From Puniceicoccales bacterium (lineage in GTDB: Bacteria > Verrucomicrobiota > Verrucomicrobiia > Opitutales > UBA953), in contig JAITXH010000200.1 of NCBI GenBank assembly GCA_031284845.1, positions 1 to 14,905 of the forward strand: a stretch of 14,905 nt of DNA, read 5' to 3'. Every line of letters begins with the position of its first letter. Position 1 is the stretch's first letter. Below, piece after piece: positions 1 through 7,228 of the stretch. The notes below the pieces were generated by a model that saw only the letters and a program-made list of their open reading frames with translations, was not told the origin of the DNA and did no database searches. Made by a program: the position numbers and the translations under genes.

Positions 1-2154
1 ATCGGACTCGACGGCACCGGCCTTCGCCAGCTCACCGGCGGCATCTTCGACGACCTCGACCCCATCTATCTCCCCGACGGCAAAAACATCATGTTCCTCA
101 CCTCGCGCGGCCATAATTATGTGCGCTGTATGCCGCCGACCAACGCCTTCGCGATGGCGCGGATGGCACTCGATACGAAGCCCGGCGACAAGTCCCTCTA
201 CATCATTTCGCGCAACGGCGAACCCGAATACACACCGTCGCTTTTGCACGACGGACGCGTCCTCTACACGCGTTGGGAATACACCGACAAACCCGTCTTC
301 CGCGACCAGAGTCTCTGGACGATGAACCAGAACGGCACTCTCGTGCAAACGCTCTGGGGCAACCAGTCCGTCTGGCCGGACTTGCTCAAAGACGCCCGCC
401 AGATTCCGGGCAGCAACCGTATCATGTTCACCGGAAGTGCCCACCACAATTGGTTTTCCGGCTGTGTCGGCATCATAGACCCGTCCAAGGGGTTGAACTT
501 CCCCGACGGTTTGACGAAGGTCACCGCCGACCTTGCTTGGCCCGAAAGCGGCAACGGCCCCGTGAACCCCAAGGAGAGCGAAGACTACCACTCCGCCGGA
601 AAATACGCCGCCTACTACTCGCCGTATCCGCTCGGTGAAAAAGATTTTCTCGTCTCCGCCCAACGCGGCAGAGGCGGCAAATTCGTCCTTCTGCTCATGG
701 ACACCGAGGGCAACCGCGAGCTTATCAACGAAGGCGTTTTCAACATCTGGGACGCCCAACCCGTGCGCCCCCGCGCCGTCCCGCCCGTGCAACCCGACCT
801 CGTGAAATGGCCCACTTGGGAGACTCGCGACGCTCCCGCCACCGGCCAGATTTACAGCAACAATGTTTACGAAAACGCGCCGCCGGAGTTGAAGGACAAG
901 GCCAAGTTTTTGCGCATTTGGACGATTGACGCCAAGACCTACACCTACTGGTTCCGGCGCAATTATATCTCCTCCGGCCCCGCCATCTCCGCGGTGCAAT
1001 CCGAGGGCGTCAAAAAAATCATCGGCACCGTTCCCATCGAAGCCGACGGCAGCGTGAACTTCAACGCCCCGTCCGGCCTCCCGCTGCACTTCCAGCTCCT
1101 CGACGAAAACCAACGCGCCCTGCAAACCATGAAGAGCTTTACCGGCGTCCAGCCCGGCGAAGTGCGCGCCTGCCTCGGTTGCCACGAGCAACACATGAAC
1201 ACGCCCAACGCCACCGCCGTGGGCACCGCCTTCCGCCGCCGCCCGTCGGACATCACGCCGGTGCCGTGGGAAGACATCACCGTGGGCTACGAGCGTTACG
1301 TGCAACCCGCGTTGGACAAGTATTGCGGCGAGTGCCACCAAAACCCCGAACACGCCGCGTTTAAGCAGTTCAACGCCACCTTGCGGCCCGGCTTTCTCGC
1401 GTTCAAAGAGCCTTACATGACGCTCGTCGGCTGGCCGACTTGGGGGCGTCCCTACAAAAAAATCCCCAACACCGGCGGCGGTTTCGGCTGGGCGGACGTC
1501 ATCCTCGTGGACTCCTACGGGCAGACCGACCCGAAGGCCTACGCCACCTTTCCAGCGATGACGAAGCTCTCTTACAAGAGCCGCCTCGTGGAGCGTTTCG
1601 CCAGCGGCGAACACCACGGCGTGAAGGCCGACCCGTTGACGCTTTCGCGTGTCATCCACTGGGTAGATGCGATGGCGCCTTACCACGGCGCGGAGGAATT
1701 GCGGAAGATGGAAGACCCGATTTTCCAAGGCAAAGATTGGCTCTCGCAACGCCCCCGCATCTCGACGGCACCGATTGTGCAACGTCCCGGACCGTTTGAC
1801 CCGTTTTTCCCCGACTCCGCCTACGACACGCCCGCGCCGGAACGCCACAACGCGTTACCCGCGGGGGTGACACGTCGGGCAAGTGAGTCTAAAGACAAAA
1901 CAGCCGAAGTCGTGGAATTGTCAAAAAGCGGCAAGGGCATGGTAATATATAAAATGAAGCACCGGGGAGAAGTTGCCTACTATGTTTTCTGCGGGAGCAA
2001 CCGGGTGCCGCCAGCCAGTTCGATCCTAGGGAGTGGCGTATCTTTCAGTGACAAAACTGAACTTGATCAGGCATTGAAGAACGTCAACGGCGACACCTTC
2101 TCCTGGAGCCGTGAGGTGAGAATGGACATTGAGGATTGCCAGCTTGTGGAATGA
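1..2154 (+). CDS. HZS-alpha-like beta-propeller c-type cytochrome, 5' partial
   Basis: The frame is open from the first base, so the N-terminus, including any signal peptide, lies outside the window. The visible part starts with TolB/PD40-type propeller repeats (DGTGLRQLTGG, then PDGKNIMFLTSRG). A middle region follows (GTVPIEADGSVNFNAPSGLP, then QPGEVRACLGCHE) that I recognise from proteins with the hydrazine synthase alpha-subunit domain, common in Planctomycetota and Verrucomicrobiota. Two haem-c motifs are present: CLGCH at 1171-1185 and CGECH at 1324-1338. Such proteins should be exported and work in the periplasm or at the outer face, where cytochrome c maturation attaches the haems. 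True hydrazine synthesis is not implied, since it needs the anammox beta/gamma subunits and none are visible here. The last ~90 residues (from about 1880) are lower in GC and look unlike the rest. The stop codon lies just before the following nucleotidyltransferase gene. The family call is fairly firm; the reaction and substrate are unknown. Confidence 0.8.
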   Translation: MGLDGTGLRQLTGGIFDDLDPIYLPDGKNIMFLTSRGHNYVRCMPPTNAFAMARMALDTKPGDKSLYIISRNGEPEYTPSLLHDGRVLYTRWEYTDKPVFRDQSLWTMNQNGTLVQTLWGNQSVWPDLLKDARQIPGSNRIMFTGSAHHNWFSGCVGIIDPSKGLNFPDGLTKVTADLAWPESGNGPVNPKESEDYHSAGKYAAYYSPYPLGEKDFLVSAQRGRGGKFVLLLMDTEGNRELINEGVFNIWDAQPVRPRAVPPVQPDLVKWPTWETRDAPATGQIYSNNVYENAPPELKDKAKFLRIWTIDAKTYTYWFRRNYISSGPAISAVQSEGVKKIIGTVPIEADGSVNFNAPSGLPLHFQLLDENQRALQTMKSFTGVQPGEVRACLGCHEQHMNTPNATAVGTAFRRRPSDITPVPWEDITVGYERYVQPALDKYCGECHQNPEHAAFKQFNATLRPGFLAFKEPYMTLVGWPTWGRPYKKIPNTGGGFGWADVILVDSYGQTDPKAYATFPAMTKLSYKSRLVERFASGEHHGVKADPLTLSRVIHWVDAMAPYHGAEELRKMEDPIFQGKDWLSQRPRISTAPIVQRPGPFDPFFPDSAYDTPAPERHNALPAGVTRRASESKDKTAEVVELSKSGKGMVIYKMKHRGEVAYYVFCGSNRVPPASSILGSGVSFSDKTELDQALKNVNGDTFSWSREVRMDIEDCQLVE
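1918..1948 (+). promoter_or_regulatory. Possible sigma70-type promoter inside the 3' tail of the cytochrome gene
   Basis: TTGTCA (1918-1923) matches 5 of 6 consensus -35 bases. TAATAT (1943-1948) matches 4 of 6 -10 bases. The spacer is 19 bases, longer than ideal. The element sits in the AT-richer tail of the upstream gene and could drive the nucleotidyltransferase pair. It is a motif match only. Confidence 0.25.
2113..2120 (+). promoter_or_regulatory. Shine-Dalgarno-like site before the alternative TTG start of the first nucleotidyltransferase
   Basis: GAGGTGAG lies 8 bases before TTG 2129, inside the last codons of the cytochrome gene. It is the only strong purine-rich Shine-Dalgarno match I found ahead of a plausible start in the window. 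If used, the nucleotidyltransferase begins at 2129 and its translation is coupled to the upstream gene. It could also be a chance result of coding sequence. Confidence 0.3.
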
Positions 2155-2164
2155 CAACTCACCG

Positions 2165-3106
2165 ATGCACATGCCTTCGCCGCAAAATGCCCAAATCCAC
2201 ACCGGCACACAAGTCGTCGTCAACGCCCCCATCCTCGGCGCAAGCGGGTTGAGTGTGCATCCAAAAGGCGCAGTCGGGATAGTCACACGCACCCCCGCTG
2301 GCACCGAAACCCTCTATCGTGTGCGCTTTCCCGACGGTTTTGAGGCTCCCTTTCCCGCAGAATGTCTCGATGTGCTGAAAGCATTTAAAGAGCGCCTCTA
2401 CGGTGACTCCACTTCCGGCGGTTTCGAACTTGAAACGCACATCATCTACCGGTGCATCACCGGCTCCCGCGCCTACGGCCTCGATACCGAGGCCTCGGAC
2501 ACCGATTTGCGCGGCATCTACGTCGCACCATCCCGGATGCACTGGTCGCTCTACGGGGCACCGGAACAATTCGAAGACAACGCCGCGCAAACGTGTTACT
2601 GGGAAGTGCAAAAGTTCGTCGTCATGGCACTCAAAGCCAATCCCAACATTCTTGAATGCCTCTACTCGCCTCTCGTCGAAAAATGCACCCCGGCTGCGCA
2701 AGCCCTGCTCAACATCCGCGAAAAATTTCTCTCCCGGATGATTTTTCAGACATTCAACGGCTACGCGCTCAGCCAATTCAAAAAGCTCGAACAAGACCGG
2801 CGCAACACAGGCGAATTGCGCTGGAAACACGCCATGCACTTAATACGCCTCCTCGTCACCGGGGCCGCTACCCTGCGGGAACAGCGCGTGCCCGTGCGCA
2901 TTGAGTCACCGCAACTGCGCGAAAAACTGCTCGCCGTGAAACACGGGGAAATCCCCTGGCCCGAGGTGGACACATGGCGCCGGGAATTGCACAACGACTT
3001 CGAAGAGGCTTGCACAAGCTCCTCGCTCCCCGAACGTCCGGACTACGCTGCCGCCAATGAATTTCTCATCACCACCCGGCACAACCAAGCCACACATCAG
3101 TCATGA
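2165..3106 (+). CDS. RlaP-family nucleotidyltransferase (DNA polymerase beta superfamily), copy 1
   Basis: This 313-residue protein has the polymerase-beta nucleotidyltransferase signature GSRAYG (residues 100-105) followed by SDTDLRG (111-117). D112 and D114 are the expected metal-binding acids, and E147 in CYWEVQKF is a candidate third. This is the PF10127/RlaP type, predicted in the literature to act in RNA repair by transferring nucleotides to RNA ends; its substrate here is unknown. Residues 13-75 (TGTQVVV to FPDGFEAPF) look like a small SH3/KOW-like barrel, and the region after 180 is mostly helical. I chose ATG 2165 because it clears the upstream gene. A TTG at 2129 in the same frame adds 12 residues, overlaps the cytochrome gene, and is preceded by GAGGTGAG at good spacing, so it is a real alternative. 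The stop overlaps the start of the next gene (ATGA), suggesting coupled translation with its paralogue. Confidence 0.85.
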   Translation: MHMPSPQNAQIHTGTQVVVNAPILGASGLSVHPKGAVGIVTRTPAGTETLYRVRFPDGFEAPFPAECLDVLKAFKERLYGDSTSGGFELETHIIYRCITGSRAYGLDTEASDTDLRGIYVAPSRMHWSLYGAPEQFEDNAAQTCYWEVQKFVVMALKANPNILECLYSPLVEKCTPAAQALLNIREKFLSRMIFQTFNGYALSQFKKLEQDRRNTGELRWKHAMHLIRLLVTGAATLREQRVPVRIESPQLREKLLAVKHGEIPWPEVDTWRRELHNDFEEACTSSSLPERPDYAAANEFLITTRHNQATHQS

Positions 3107-3906
3107 ACTCAACCGCGCACACACCCGACACCACCGCTCCCCAGACCGACCCACGCCTGCAACGCATCGTCGCGGCGCAACCCTACCCTCTGCTCTTCGC
3201 CACCATCAGCGGTGCGCACCTTTATGGTTTTCCCTCGCCGGATTCCGATTTTGACCTGCGCGGCGCACACATCCTGCCTCTCCCCTCCGTCCTTGGGCTG
3301 AACGTCTGCGACGAGACACGGGAAGACTCACGCATCCTCGAAGGACTGGAAATGGATATCGTGAGCCATGACGTGCGTAAATTTTTCACCCTCCTCTTGA
3401 AAAAAAACGGTTACGTGCTGGAGCAGGTTTACTCCCCGCTCATCGTGACGTCCGGCCCGGCGCATGAAGAATTAAAACACATCGCCACCGGTTGTATCAC
3501 CCGGCACCACTCGCATCACTATTTTGGATTTTCCGAAGGCCAATGGGAACTCTTTCTCAAGGAAACACCGCACCGTGTAAAACCCCTGCTCTACGTGTTT
3601 CGCGTCCTCTTGACTGGCATCCACCTGTTGCGCACCGGTAAAATTGAGCCAAACATCAACATCCTCAATGAGGCCTTTTTTCATCTGCCATGGCTTCCCG
3701 ACCTGATTGCGCGGAAGTTGGCCGGCCCTGAGCAATCTACGCTCAGCGACGCCGATCTGGCATTCTATGAAAAAGAATACCAACGACTGCGCATAGAGCT
3801 TCAAGCCGCCCACGATACCAGCCCTCTTCCTGAGGCTCCAAGTGAATCCACCCGCTCTGCGCTCAATGACTTACTGGTGCGCGTGCGTCTGGGGAAAACA
3901 CGTTGA
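3103..3906 (+). CDS. RlaP-family nucleotidyltransferase (DNA polymerase beta superfamily), copy 2
   Basis: This 267-residue protein is a paralogue of the preceding one. Its catalytic signature is SGAHLYGF (36-43) followed by SDFDLRG (48-54), with D49 and D51 as the metal-binding pair. HDVRKF (89-94) aligns with WEVQKF of copy 1, so D90 (or D85 nearby) is the likely third acid. The segment LLKKNGYVLEQVYSPL parallels ALKANPNILECLYSPL of copy 1. It lacks the N-terminal barrel of copy 1, and the arginine of the usual GSR motif is replaced (GAH), so substrate handling may differ. The ATG overlaps the stop of copy 1, giving translational coupling and suggesting that the two proteins act together, perhaps as a heterodimer (inference). 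The function is most likely nucleotidyl transfer to RNA or another small substrate. No RNA ligase or kinase partner is visible nearby. Confidence 0.85.
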   Translation: MNSTAHTPDTTAPQTDPRLQRIVAAQPYPLLFATISGAHLYGFPSPDSDFDLRGAHILPLPSVLGLNVCDETREDSRILEGLEMDIVSHDVRKFFTLLLKKNGYVLEQVYSPLIVTSGPAHEELKHIATGCITRHHSHHYFGFSEGQWELFLKETPHRVKPLLYVFRVLLTGIHLLRTGKIEPNINILNEAFFHLPWLPDLIARKLAGPEQSTLSDADLAFYEKEYQRLRIELQAAHDTSPLPEAPSESTRSALNDLLVRVRLGKTR

Positions 3907-3977
3907 CAGGCAAAAACCGCCAACCACTTGGCAAACCAACAAATTCCCCACGCTCTATAAGCGGACGGGCGTTTCTT

Positions 3978-4158
3978 TGTACCGCAGGTTTCCAAACCTG
4001 CTCCGCCGATAGGCGGGTCTCGCCTGAAGGGCGAGACACCCGCGCCGCAGTTGGCCACGGAAGCCGTAGAGAAATTGGGAGCAGACGGTGTAAATGTGCG
4101 CCTTTACCGCCGCGCCTTTCAGGGCGCGGCGGAGCAGGTTTGGACAACCTGCGGCACA
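3978..4158. repeat. Nested inverted-repeat (REP/MITE-like) element in a convergent intergenic gap
   Basis: The 327-base gap 3907-4233 has no convincing gene. Within it a left arm at 3978-4007 is matched in reverse complement by a right arm at 4128-4158, with one substitution and one single-base indel. The left arm is itself palindromic at 3985-4000 (CAGGTTT, CC, AAACCTG). Between and overlapping the arms are two further perfect stem-loops: 4017-4024 with 4030-4037 (8 bp, 5-base loop) and 4107-4116 with 4123-4132 (10 bp, 6-base loop). This build resembles dispersed palindromic elements mobilised by REP-associated tyrosine transposases or MITEs. No transposase is present here. It may also act as a bidirectional transcription barrier between the convergent genes. 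That it is repeated elsewhere is inference. Confidence 0.7.
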
Positions 4159-4224
4159 GGTGCCGAGACATCAATTATGATGCCTCTGAATGGGAAATTG
4201 TCTCACAGGGGCTGCTGATGCTTG

Positions 4225-4247
4225 GCGTCGTGCTTACCGCACGACGC
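4225..4247 (-). terminator. Perfect 9-bp hairpin spanning the stop codon of the sugar kinase gene
   Basis: GCGTCGTGC (4225-4233) and GCACGACGC (4239-4247) form a perfect 9-bp stem whose 5-base loop contains most of the kinase stop codon (4234-4236). No T-tract follows on the minus strand, so it is not a canonical rho-independent terminator. It could instead protect the mRNA 3' end or help stop transcription. Confidence 0.35.
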
Positions 4248-5325
4248 GTGCACCACCGCCCTTGATGAGCTTTTCAACTTCCTTCTGTGTCGCCATTGAG
4301 GTGTCACCGGGAGTCGTCGAAGCCAGCGCACCATGGGCCGCTCCGTATTCCACAGCTTGCTGCGGATCATTTTTTGAGAGGAAACCAAATTGCAGCCCGC
4401 TCGCGAAACTGTCTCCGCCGCCAACACGGTCGAGAATCTCCAGATTCGGATACTTGCGGCTTTCGTAAAATGCGCCCCCATGCCAGCAAATCGCACTCCA
4501 GTCATTCACTGTCGCCGATTTCACCACGCGCAAGGTCGTCGCCGCCACTTGAAAGTTCGGGTATGCCTTCACTGCGGTCTCAATCATCGCCTTAAACGCG
4601 TCCGTGTCTATTTGGCTGATGTTGTGATCCACGCCCTTCACTTCGAACCCGAGCGAGGCCGTGAAGTCTTCTTCGTTGCCGATCATGACATCCACGTATT
4701 TGGCAATCTCGCGATTCACTTCGCGGGCCTTCTCCAGCCCCCCGATACTCTTCCAGAGCGAGGGCCGGTAGTTCAAATCATAGCTGACTATGGTGCCATA
4801 TTTTTTGGCGGTTTTGACGGCATCAATGGTCAATGCGGCTGTTGTCTCTGAAAGCGCGGCGAAAATGCCTCCGGTGTGAAACCAGCGGACACCGCGTTTG
4901 CCGAAGATGTCTTCCCAGTCAAAATCTCCGGGCTTGAGCTTGGAGGCAGCGGTGTTGCCGCGATCCGGCACGCCGACTGCGCCCCGGATGCCAAAACCGC
5001 GCTCGGTGAAATTAAGCCCGTTGCGGACTGTGCGCCCGATACCGTCATCGGCGCGCCATTGGATAAAATCGGTGGCCACTCCACCCTGCATAATAAAATC
5101 TTCGATGAGGTGCCCGACTTCGTTGTCCACGAATGCCGTGCAGACTGCCGTTTTGAGACCGAAGCATTTGCGCAAACCACGCGAGGTGTTATATTCGCCG
5201 CCGCCTTCCCACGCCGTGAAATGGCGCGCAGTGCGGATGCGGCTTTCGCCCGGATCGAGCCGGAGCATGACTTCGCCAAGGGAGACTTGGTCAAATTGAC
5301 AGGTGGACGCTGGTTTAATATCCAT
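4234..5325 (-). CDS. kdgK: PfkB-family sugar kinase, probable 2-keto-3-deoxygluconate kinase
   Basis: This 363-residue cytoplasmic ribokinase-like protein has the PfkB C-terminal signature DRVGGGDSFASG (residues 299-310), with D305 as the catalytic base. The N-terminal substrate region contains GGGEYNTSRGLR (41-52). YDLNYRPSLW (182-191) and PGDTSMAT (339-346) are features I associate with 2-keto-3-deoxygluconate kinases. These make KDPG for aldol cleavage in hexuronate and pectin/alginate breakdown. The sugar specificity is inferred from motifs; a related ketose or ketoacid kinase is possible. I chose ATG 5325 because an upstream in-frame TTG at 5409 would add 28 residues with no family similarity. 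The bases before the ATG are almost all A/T with no Shine-Dalgarno. The gene follows leuA by 117 bases and converges with the nucleotidyltransferase pair across a palindromic element. No aldolase or uronate gene is adjacent, so context gives little support. Confidence 0.82.
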   Translation of the reverse strand: MDIKPASTCQFDQVSLGEVMLRLDPGESRIRTARHFTAWEGGGEYNTSRGLRKCFGLKTAVCTAFVDNEVGHLIEDFIMQGGVATDFIQWRADDGIGRTVRNGLNFTERGFGIRGAVGVPDRGNTAASKLKPGDFDWEDIFGKRGVRWFHTGGIFAALSETTAALTIDAVKTAKKYGTIVSYDLNYRPSLWKSIGGLEKAREVNREIAKYVDVMIGNEEDFTASLGFEVKGVDHNISQIDTDAFKAMIETAVKAYPNFQVAATTLRVVKSATVNDWSAICWHGGAFYESRKYPNLEILDRVGGGDSFASGLQFGFLSKNDPQQAVEYGAAHGALASTTPGDTSMATQKEVEKLIKGGGARVVR

Positions 5326-5362
5326 AAAAAAAAGAAAAATAACACGGAAGGCATTGGCGGGA

Positions 5363-5400
5363 AGGAAAAATTGATGCCGATTCCGGCTCTCCTTTTTCCT
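5363..5400 (-). terminator. Possible terminator hairpin between leuA and the sugar kinase
   Basis: AGGAAAAA (5363-5370) and TTTTTCCT (5393-5400) are perfect reverse complements around an inner GCCG/CGGC stem (5376-5379 with 5384-5387). On the minus strand, after leuA, this reads as an A-tract, a hairpin and a five-T tract, as in an intrinsic terminator. The GC core is only 4 bp with mismatches flanking it, so termination may be weak. The same hairpin could also mark the 5' end region of the kinase transcript. Confidence 0.4.
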
Positions 5401-5442
5401 GCAAGCCAAGACCTGCCCTGTCTCTATGCCTTCGGCTACAAG

Positions 5443-7125
5443 TTAATGCTTCTCCGTGCGGGCGCGGTTGAACGCGCTAATGAGTGCGTATAATCCTGCT
5501 GTCTCGATATTTGAATCTATGCCGCAACCCCAAAAAAGGCTTTTGTCCGCCTCCCGTTCAATCGCCACATAGGCGGCAGAGTCCGTCGCCGAGCCTGTGC
5601 CTATCGCATGTGAGCGGTAATCTTTTAAGGTGAAATTCTTCCAACCCTGCGTTTCCAGTGCGTTCACAAAGGCGTTCAGCGGGCCGTTGCCGAGACCGGT
5701 CAGCGTGTGCGCTTCGCCATCGCAGACCACATCGGCGACGACTTCCAGGGTGTGCCCTCCGTCGCCCACCGCCCGGTGTTCGAAGCTCTCGACTTTGAGC
5801 GGTGAACCCAAGTTGGCAAAGCGTTCTCGAAAGTGCTGGTAAATCTCTTTCGGGGAGAGTTCCCGTTGGGCTGCGTCGGCGATGGTATTCATGGTGTCGC
5901 CGACTTGAGGGTGCATGGCCTTGGGCAGGTCGAGGCCGAACTCGCGGTCGAGCACATAGGCGACTCCGCCTTTGCCGCTCTGCGAATTGATGCGGATTAT
6001 GGCTTCGTAGGTGCAGCCTATATCCCGTGGATCAATGGTAAGGTAAGGCACCGCCCAAGGGGTGTCTGCCGGAGCACCTTCGCGCAAGTCCATGCCTTTT
6101 TTTATGGCGTCTTGATGTGAGCCGGAAAATGCCGTGAAGACGAGATCGCCGCCGTAAGGATGGCGTGCGGGGACGGGCATCCGGGTGCAGCGCTCATAAG
6201 TCTGGCGGATAGCGGCAAGATCATCAAACGCCAGGCCGGGATCTATGCCGTGCGCGTAGAGATTCAGCGCGACGGTGACGATGTCGAGGTTGCCCGTGCG
6301 CTCGCCGTTGCCGAAGAGCGTGCCTTCGACACGTTGGGCACCCGCCATCAACCCCAACTCTGTGGCGGCTACACCCGTGCCGCGGTCATTGTGCGTGTGC
6401 AGCGAGATGATGGCCTTGTCCCGTTCACTCAAGTGGCGGCAAAACCATTCGATTTGGTCTGCATAGACATTGGGGGTCGTCCACTGCACGGTTTCGGGGA
6501 GGTTGAGTATCACAGGATCGCTTTGCGAAGGCTGCCAGATCTCCATGACAGCTTCGCAAATCTCCAGTGAAAACTCGACTTCCGTGTCGGAAAAACTTTC
6601 CGGAGAATATTGCAGCCTCATGTCGGGAAGCTGGTGCGCGAGCGCTTTCACGATCCGGGTGGCATCGGTGGCGATTTTTTTGATGTCGGCTTTGGAGGCA
6701 TTCCCGAAGGTGACCCGGCGCTGTAGAGGCGACGTGCTGTTGTAGAGGTGGAGGATGGGGCGGCGTGCGCCTTTGAGCGCCTCGAATGTGCGCAGCAGGA
6801 GGTGTTCGCGGCACTGGACGAGCACCTGGACGGAGACATCGTCGGGGATGAGTTTGTGTTCAATGAGTTCGCGGCAAAAGGCAAACTCGGTGTCGCTGGC
6901 GGACGGGAAACCGATCTCGATTTCTTTGAAGCCGAGGCGGACAAGCAACTGGAACATCTCAAGTTTTTCCCGGACGTTCATGGGAATGGCGAGGGCCTGA
7001 TTGCCGTCGCGCAGGTCAACGCTGCACCAAACGGGCGCAGCGGTAATGGTTTTGTCCGGCCATTGACGGTCCTTCAGCGGGATAGCCGGAAATGCGTGAT
7101 ACTTGGTGATGGGTGCTCGTTGCAT
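5443..7125 (-). CDS. leuA: 2-isopropylmalate synthase, LeuA type 2
   Basis: This 560-residue enzyme condenses acetyl-CoA with 2-oxoisovalerate in the first committed step of leucine synthesis. The N-terminal TIM barrel has the DLRDGNQAL motif (37-45). HTHNDRGT (243-250) supplies the metal-binding histidines H243 and H245, and GNGERTGN (272-279) is the glycine-rich signature of homocitrate/isopropylmalate synthases. A linker (SGKGG near 383) leads to the C-terminal LeuA regulatory domain (about 430-550), where leucine feedback acts in this family. Length and the start KYHAFPAIPLKDRQWP fit the type 2 (TIGR00970-like) subfamily. I chose ATG 7125; a GTG at 7215 in the same frame would place the leader hairpin inside the gene. 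No Shine-Dalgarno is visible. The 224-base leader carries a leucine-rich peptide and a terminator hairpin, pointing to attenuation by charged tRNA-Leu. No other leu gene is adjacent. Confidence 0.95.
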   Translation of the reverse strand: MQRAPITKYHAFPAIPLKDRQWPDKTITAAPVWCSVDLRDGNQALAIPMNVREKLEMFQLLVRLGFKEIEIGFPSASDTEFAFCRELIEHKLIPDDVSVQVLVQCREHLLLRTFEALKGARRPILHLYNSTSPLQRRVTFGNASKADIKKIATDATRIVKALAHQLPDMRLQYSPESFSDTEVEFSLEICEAVMEIWQPSQSDPVILNLPETVQWTTPNVYADQIEWFCRHLSERDKAIISLHTHNDRGTGVAATELGLMAGAQRVEGTLFGNGERTGNLDIVTVALNLYAHGIDPGLAFDDLAAIRQTYERCTRMPVPARHPYGGDLVFTAFSGSHQDAIKKGMDLREGAPADTPWAVPYLTIDPRDIGCTYEAIIRINSQSGKGGVAYVLDREFGLDLPKAMHPQVGDTMNTIADAAQRELSPKEIYQHFRERFANLGSPLKVESFEHRAVGDGGHTLEVVADVVCDGEAHTLTGLGNGPLNAFVNALETQGWKNFTLKDYRSHAIGTGSATDSAAYVAIEREADKSLFWGCGIDSNIETAGLYALISAFNRARTEKH

Positions 7126-7153
7126 GAAAAGTGGACGTTGGTTGTTAAATGGT

Positions 7154-7174
7154 AAAATGCCCCGCACGGCGGGG
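7154..7174 (-). terminator. Attenuator terminator hairpin upstream of leuA
   Basis: CCCCGC (7160-7165) and GCGGGG (7169-7174) form a 6-bp GC stem with a 3-base loop. On the minus strand it is followed by CA and four T residues (7154-7157), ending 28 bases before the leuA ATG. A terminator just ahead of a biosynthetic gene and after a leucine-rich leader peptide fits transcription attenuation. The T-tract is short, so strength is uncertain. Confidence 0.6.
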
Positions 7175-7228
7175 ACTGTCTGAAAAATTGCGGGATGGAA
7201 ACCGGCATCCGCCACCGGAGACGAAAAT

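Noticed and set aside
2159..2839. Minus-strand frame of 226 codons
   Set aside because: It is opposite the nucleotidyltransferase gene, which has clear catalytic motifs. The reverse frame shows none.
3903..4265. Plus-strand frame of 120 codons across the intergenic gap
   Set aside because: It runs through the palindromic element and into the 3' end of the kinase gene. The translation has no domain, and the DNA is better explained as a structured repeat.
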